From contig NC_079875.1 in the NCBI RefSeq assembly GCF_029227915.1, forward strand, positions 17,229,001 through 17,293,000: a stretch of 64,000 nt of DNA. The letters are read 5' to 3'. The translations under genes and the position numbers were made by a program. This document shows, piece after piece, positions 58,562 through 64,000 of the stretch (positions within the stretch are counted from its first letter, which is position 1; every line of letters begins with the position of its first letter). This DNA is from Hydractinia symbiolongicarpus (taxonomy: Eukaryota; Cnidaria; Hydrozoa; Anthoathecata; Hydractiniidae). The notes below the pieces were generated by a model. It was given only the letters and a program-made list of their open reading frames with translations, was not told the DNA's origin and did not search any database.

Positions 58562-61500
58562 TATGTTCAGCCGTTCTTCGTCTTTCGGACAGTTCCATAA
58601 ACTGTGGTTTACCAGTTCGTATGTTTTTAAAAAGGTATTATTTACAGTAACGCGACATCCTTTTTACCAGTAATTGTCTTTACAGCTAGTCTTCCGAAAG
58701 AAGGGTGCTTTAAAACCATATAAAGTTTTGATATTTCACAACTCTTCTGACCGACATAAAAGCGCTAGATTGCAATCACTTCTATTGATCAGATCTCATG
58801 CATAACAAGATCCTTGTCCCAGACGATTGCGAAACCCCAGTCCCAGACACTTGCGAGACCCTTGTCCCAAGTCCTGGCGAGAAAAGATGGCGAGAAAAAT
58901 TTCTGTTACTGATGCACAAGTTTTGCATTCTGTTTGGCTACTACACGCTTAACAGTTTTTTCTCTCAAGGAGTCCGTTGTAAGTTTGAAAATGGCGCCAA
59001 AAGAGGTGTGCTAAATGGCACACATTTTTCTAAGAAGTTTAAATTGAAAATTCCTAAAACCTGGTCTCTGTTATTAGCCCTGCCAATTCATATCTAATTT
59101 TTGATAGATTTTTAATTTTTTTTTCGAGTTAGCAGTTGAATGAAAGTATCCATAATCACTGCCTCCACTTTCTTAAAAGTGTGTTTTGTATAAAAAAAGA
59201 CGTGTGTACAACAACGTCCATCTACATATTTTCAGATTGGAACTCTTGATTTTATACAACACTTTTTACAAATTATAGGACAGGATAACAACAAAGTTTA
59301 AATTGTTTTGTGGATGACACATTTAATCGTGAATACATTCGAAATGGTATTTTTACAGATGGATTTTTTTACAGATTCCGTAAAAATTAATTATCAATAC
59401 GGAATTTAAGACAATGAACACATGAAATGTATTGTCCATTTCTACCAGTATGCGACGTTATGCAACCTCTTGTTCAATTTCAGTTGTACTCAAAAACACG
59501 TAGAATGTATAAGAAAAGACGCAAAACATTTTACAGAATATGGGTTTTGCATCTTTTATGTTGACTGCGAGTATACTTGGTATATTTTCAACTAAGCGCA
59601 TAGAGTTATTGTGGGCCATCGTTTTTGTTCCCGGAGAAAATAGACTTTTAATTATTCTAATAGAGGCGATTTTTGTGAAATTTTACATTTTTTTGCCCCG
59701 ATTAGTTTTGCAAGAACAGACAGTTATTGCTTTTTTAAAAAGATTGGGGTTTTGTAACTTTCACGCATTTTTAAATTAATTGCTGCGTGACTGTATTACA
59801 TGGACAGGGTAACGACAGGCTATTGTTGCCTGTGCATTTTATTTGAAACAAAACTGCGAAAATATATCTTTTATAAAGGACATTGCGCAGTCAAGAGAGT
59901 GCTCTTGTAAGCGCAAAACAGGATTTGCGACATGGTTCACCAATACTAACCGCTCCATCTGGTGTCGTTCACGGTAAATTTTTAGATTTTTACTCGAACT
60001 TATTGCGCGAAATAAAAAACGCCTTGCGAATGTGTGGTATGACGGGGTAATGACAGGATGTGGATAATATATTCATTATGAAAGAAATTCCGAAATTTCA
60101 AATCGTTATAGATGCTGCAATGAATGTTTGTCACGTCATACACCAGTACTAAAACAATTCGTTGTAGTTCGACGCAGGTTACCTGTAATTAGCGCTTAAC
60201 ACACCGTACGAATTTCCTTATCTCAGCTGGTCTGTTTATATTCTTCAATACGTATTTCAATACTAAAAAACTATGGATATTAAACATTTTATTTCCGAAG
60301 AGCACGATACCGTTTAATTAAAATCATGCCTTTTGTTTACGACCTTCATAACGCGAATTTGTAAAATAACGGTGGATGCTATGGATCCAAAATGTAATCC
60401 ACAAGGTATTCCCTACCATGTTGCCTGTCTAATGCCATGCGCATTCTCGTGGAAGTTTCTGAGAGGTGTTGATTTTTCCACGGACTTACTACTAGTGGAA
60501 AGAAAGGTGACGGGGGTTTGCTGTTATTGTAGTTGTGAAGAAACAAACGCAACCAGTTGATTCACACAGAATTGTAGGAGAATTTACACCCTGTACTTTT
60601 TTTGTTATATGACATAATTCAGTGTCAGGTTGTTCTCACTATAAAAAACGATAATTTGAGTCTTAGGCTACGACGACATTATTTTCTTATAAAGCTAACT
60701 AATATGAACAAAGATATGTTGGTCACTTTATACGTCGAAATAAAAAAATGACGGAACAAATATCTTTCTTGGATATAATAAGCATTTGTTTTCCCTCAAC
60801 TTTCGGCAAAACCCGAAGCTTGTGTTCTTATCAAATCAAAGTCGTGCAATTAGTTGGTGTGACCATTCGTACATGGTATAATATTCTTTTTTGGTTCGGT
60901 CTATTTTGTGATGTAAAAAAAAGGAAACCCGGGCTTGAAATTGTATAGATGCTGGAGTTAATTTAAAACATATAATAGAGAAAATCTTTATATTAAAACA
61001 GAACTGACATGTTGCTAATGACTACTTTTACGAATTAAGATAGAAATCTTATGAAACAAAAATCTGGTTATATTTCCTACTTTTGTAAACATAAAACGTT
61101 AGCAATAAGACAAGTTTGGATTCTGAGTTATTCTTCGTAAGTTGATTATTTTCTTTTTAAAGGGGTTTTTAGGGCAATTTTTCTCTCTGAAAGTAAAACG
61201 AGCCCCATGTCTTGGATAATGGATTTTTATACGTCATACCGCGTTTTTGCAACATAAAAAATAAATAAAATAAATAAGTAAATGTAGCAAAGAAGGGAAT
61301 GATTATGCATTCTCACGCCCTTAAAACTTAATTTTCTCTATATAAAATTCTGTGCATGTGAGAGAGCCCTCCCTTCTTGTAACACTTTAAGGACAGAACG
61401 GTTTTTAAGACCTCTTTTTACAATCAACAAATATTCATTCCAAATTTGAGCTATGATTTGAACCTGAACACAAAATGGTTCACTTTGAGTAATGTTTTGG

Positions 61501-61883
61501 CGGTTCAACTATGGCACTGTTCTTTCTTGACTTTGCCCGGATATCCCCTAATCTCTTTTCGAACTAGCTCCTAAATTTCCTACACTAGGCTTATTATATT
61601 TGGGAAGAATATCGCTAGCCAGAAACTTTCCACGGATCGTGCGATTGTGGAACGTTTACGCAAAAGTTATTTTTTGAAAGTGCAGATAATTCTTGACTCG
61701 CAAAAAAAAGTTCCACTAATTTTTTTCTATTCTTTTTTTGTTGTGATCAAAAGGTTTCCCAAAAGACTCGTTTAGCTGCATTTGGATTTCCTTAATAAAA
61801 AATGCAAGCATGAGAACATAGAAATCATGGTCTCTCGCGATAGTTCATACCTTAATTTCGAAATGACGTTATGTTTTTAGAAA
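58562..61883. other. No gene confirmed
   Basis: The 3' flank of the MADF-BESS gene and upstream flank of the LRR-EGF gene. Small frames (58798-59097, 59540-59779, 60333-60560, 60748-60948) have no domain. A tttttag acceptor ends 3 bp before the LRR-EGF ATG, so a 5' UTR exon may lie in this stretch. Confidence 0.45.
58813..58884 (+). repeat. 24-bp minisatellite, three units
   Basis: CTTGTCCCAGACGATTGCGA, CCAGTCCCAGACACTTGCGA and CTTGTCCCAAGTCCTGGCGA begin three consecutive 24-bp units. The enclosing frame would read LVPDDCET, PVPDTCET, LVPSPGEK, but no other sign of a gene supports it. Confidence 0.75.
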
Positions 61884-62984
61884 ATGTGGGCGATATTGTT
61901 ACTCATTGCTTCTCCAGAAGTATTGGCAAATTGCCCACAAAATTGTGTGTGTAATAACACAGAAGTTGTGTGTGAAAACTTGCAGAAACTTCCAGTAAGC
62001 CTACCAAAGAACATTAAAAGTTTTACGAGCCGTTCAAATCTTTTTACAACTGTTCCTGCTGGTTACTTTACGAGATCACAATACCCAGATCTACGAAGTA
62101 TTTCATTCATCCAAGGTAAAATTAAGAAGATCGAAAAAAATGCATTTAAATCCTTGGTAACCAACATCACCATCAAACAAAATAATTTAACATCAATCGA
62201 TTCTGAAGTATTTAACGCACTTTCTTTGTCGTACCTCGATTTAAGTTTTAACAGTATTTCAAGCATCGCGAAAGATGCATTCGTACGTTCAAGACAACTG
62301 AAGGAGTTAAATTTACAAGGTAATCAAATCAAATCAATTGATGCTCCCATATTCGCAAATGGAATCATACATCGCGTTGACTTAACAGACAATTTCCTTC
62401 CTTGCTCCTGTGTAGTATCCAGACAATTGCGGACAACATTTCAGAGCGTAAACAGTATCCTTGGAAACTGCAAACAGTATAATAACGAAGAGACATTGTC
62501 TCTTGAAGTAATTAGAAAGGAAACTGGACCGTGCCAAAACGGTACATGCTCCAACTTAGATCTATGTGATTGTAAGGATCGCTATATTGGCAGACTTTGC
62601 GAGAACGTGAAGCCCATTTGCTACGAAAACGGTCTGTGTGGTAATAATGGCCTATGCATGGAATTAGGACCGAATGATAAAGTATGCAAATGCTTTAATG
62701 GTTATTCTGGAAAGTTCTGTACTATAAAACCAACCAACTGTTCTTCAAAACTTTGCAATGACCATGGTGCGTGTGTATGGAACGGGGATGGAAATTTTAG
62801 TTGCAGTTGTTTTGAGAACTATTCTGGCGACACGTGTCTTTATAAAAATGTAGTGACAGAAGAGAAGAACGGTGCTGTAACTAGTGTCCTGATTGCTGGC
62901 GCTATTTTTTGTGTGATTTTACTTCTGTTGATTGGGATCTTTTTCGTGATGCAAAGGAAATATCAGGTAACAAAAGATTTTTAA
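61884..62984 (+). CDS. LRR-EGF single-pass membrane receptor-like protein
   Basis: The open frame begins MWAILLLIASPEVLA, a signal peptide. An LRRNT cap (CPQNCVCNNTEVVC) follows, then about five leucine-rich repeats (residues 40-165: LSLSYLDLSFNSISSIAKDA, QLKELNLQGNQIKSI) and an LRRCT cap (NFLPCSCVVS...CKQ...GPC). Next come one short and two typical EGF modules (ICYENGLCGNNGLCM, CKCFNGYSGKFC, NCSSKLCNDHGACVW, CSCFENYSGDTC), a transmembrane helix (about 331-356) and QRKY. At 62967 a good donor (cag|gtaaca) precedes only five more codons, so the real protein probably continues into a cytoplasmic exon downstream. None was found before the window end. The architecture suits a cell-surface adhesion or recognition protein; the ligand is unknown. 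Start chosen as the first ATG before the signal peptide, 3 bp after an acceptor. Confidence 0.85.
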   Translation: MWAILLLIASPEVLANCPQNCVCNNTEVVCENLQKLPVSLPKNIKSFTSRSNLFTTVPAGYFTRSQYPDLRSISFIQGKIKKIEKNAFKSLVTNITIKQNNLTSIDSEVFNALSLSYLDLSFNSISSIAKDAFVRSRQLKELNLQGNQIKSIDAPIFANGIIHRVDLTDNFLPCSCVVSRQLRTTFQSVNSILGNCKQYNNEETLSLEVIRKETGPCQNGTCSNLDLCDCKDRYIGRLCENVKPICYENGLCGNNGLCMELGPNDKVCKCFNGYSGKFCTIKPTNCSSKLCNDHGACVWNGDGNFSCSCFENYSGDTCLYKNVVTEEKNGAVTSVLIAGAIFCVILLLLIGIFFVMQRKYQVTKDF

Positions 62985-63020
62985 AATTTTTTTCCCCGTC
63001 AGTTTTTATAAAAAAATTAT

Positions 63021-63483
63021 CTCTTTAATAATAGCCGTATTCCATCTGTCTGTTTGTGCGCGAGAAGAATGTTGTCCTACGGAAACACGAAATATGCGAT
63101 ATACAAAGGACGGGTGGCTTCTCTTTAATAATAGCCGTATTCTTTTTGTTCAAAAGGGTTACCGCGTCCCGTAACGGAAACACGAAACGTAATATATAAA
63201 GGACGGGCGACCCCGTGGATTTTTCCATGGGTTATAGACTAGTCTCCTTAATAATAGCCGTATTCAGTCTGTCTGTTTGTGCGTCTGTTTGTCCTTCTGT
63301 TACAGAAACACGAAAAACGGTATATAAAAGACAGGCAACCGCGTGGATTTTTTTCACGGGTTAACGTCTAATCTACATTTTAATACTCGTATACGTCTGT
63401 CTGTCACGCAAAATGGCAGCGAGACACGAAAGGCGGTAAATAAAGGAAAGGTGAACTCGTAAATTTATCTCCAGGCCACCGAC
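63021..63483 (+). mobile_element. Tandem array of four Helitron-like short units
   Basis: Units start at 63021 (CTCTTTAATAATAGCCGTAT), 63121 (same), 63243 (CTCCTTAATAATAGCCGTAT) and about 63370 (TCTACATTTTAATACTCG), spaced 100, 122 and about 128 bp. Each carries CTGTCTGTTTGTGCG-like or TCTGTCTGTCACGCAAAATG text, GGAAACACGAAA, TATATAAAGGACGGGC and, in units two and three, hairpins CCGTGGATTTTTCCATGGG and CGTGGATTTTTTTCACGGG. Junctions read GACTAG|TCTCC, GTCTAA|TCTAC and finally GACTAG|T. The array lies in the presumed intron after the LRR-EGF exon. Confidence 0.7.
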
Positions 63484-64000
63484 TAGTTTCCGTAAAAAGC
63501 TAACTGTTATGAGTACAAATGTGTTGGTCAGTTTATATGTAAAAATAAAATGTTTAGTCACAATGGGCAGGTGTAACTAACAGTATCCTAAGACACAATG
63601 GCCATTAGTTTAATCAATGAGAAATTAAATTATTACCTTATAGCTACCCCAGCGTGACTTTGGTAGATTTTCTGAGGAGCTTATCTGATCCCATTAAATG
63701 TAGTCCCACTAATCTTCCCGTTTTGGCTCTTATATAAACAGACCCTAAGGTTCGTGAAATAAAAGATGTTTGTAACTGTTCAGCGTGAATTCGATATTAG
63801 ATAAGTTGAATCGTGTGGATTAGGTACTAGTTTTAATTTTTGAGACGTTGAAAAAAGTAAATCTAATTTACAAAAATGACACTCACATTTCAAATTAGTT
63901 AAAATTTTTCTCTATTTATTTAACGAAATTAGAATAACTAACGAAAAAGTAACAATGCACCGTAATCACGTGATCATATAACTACCTTTAGCTCTAACTA
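63484..64000. other. No gene seen
   Basis: AT-rich end of window, presumably still within the LRR-EGF gene's intron. No exon for its cytoplasmic tail was found. Confidence 0.4.

Noticed and set aside
60333-60560. Small Cys-containing frame as a secreted peptide
   Set aside because: No signal peptide at the start and no splice or repeat support.
63021-63483. CRISPR array
   Set aside because: Repeats vary in sequence and spacing and contain no short conserved repeat with unique spacers; the DNA is eukaryotic.

Overview
The window is animal nuclear DNA. It is AT-rich and intron-containing, with GT-AG splice sites whose phases agree across whole gene models. Gene families (animal-type P450, axonemal SAXO-like protein, MADF-BESS regulator, LRR-EGF membrane protein) and abundant decayed non-LTR, pogo-like and Helitron-like repeats suggest an invertebrate. 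A cnidarian is my best guess from repeat and protein style, but that is an inference and no species is assigned.

Layout. (1) 1-0.6 kb: the 3' part of a gene for an extracellular, perhaps integrin-alpha-like protein. (2) 0.9-15 kb: a nest of mobile DNA. Short units that start TCTCT/TCTAT, carry a terminal hairpin and end in CTAG lie head to tail. A nearly intact LINE (1079-4306) is inserted in one such array with a 7-bp target duplication. A 1.3-kb relative, diverged large repeats, a LINE fragment and a pure (TTC)92 tract follow. (3) 16.7-19.7 kb: a five-exon gene (+ strand, 5' end not found) for a beta-trefoil/ricin-lectin-like protein of unknown family. (4) 19.7-29 kb: mostly empty, with a dead pogo-like transposase. 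(5) 29.0-31.8 kb: a complete four-exon cytochrome P450 gene (- strand, 500 aa) with a tRNA-derived SINE in intron 1. (6) 32-47 kb: a MITE with perfect 33-bp inverted ends, a LINE 3' fragment, a pogo-like remnant, a 223-bp tandem duplication, a very A-rich decayed LINE and a LIM-like fragment. (7) 48.4-53.3 kb: a seven-exon gene (- strand, 473 aa) for a SAXO/TEX45-like axonemal protein. (8) 54.2-58.6 kb: a decayed SANT-like sequence, a striking 44-bp triplicated hairpin, and an intact two-exon MADF-BESS gene (274 aa). (9) 61.9-63.0 kb: an LRR-EGF single-pass membrane receptor exon, followed directly by a tandem array of the short Helitron-like unit.

The host genes are unrelated singletons and form no pathway. 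The most notable non-genic signal is the Helitron-like family: its 3' CTAG abuts the 5' TC of the next unit at several independent loci, which implies tandem amplification.
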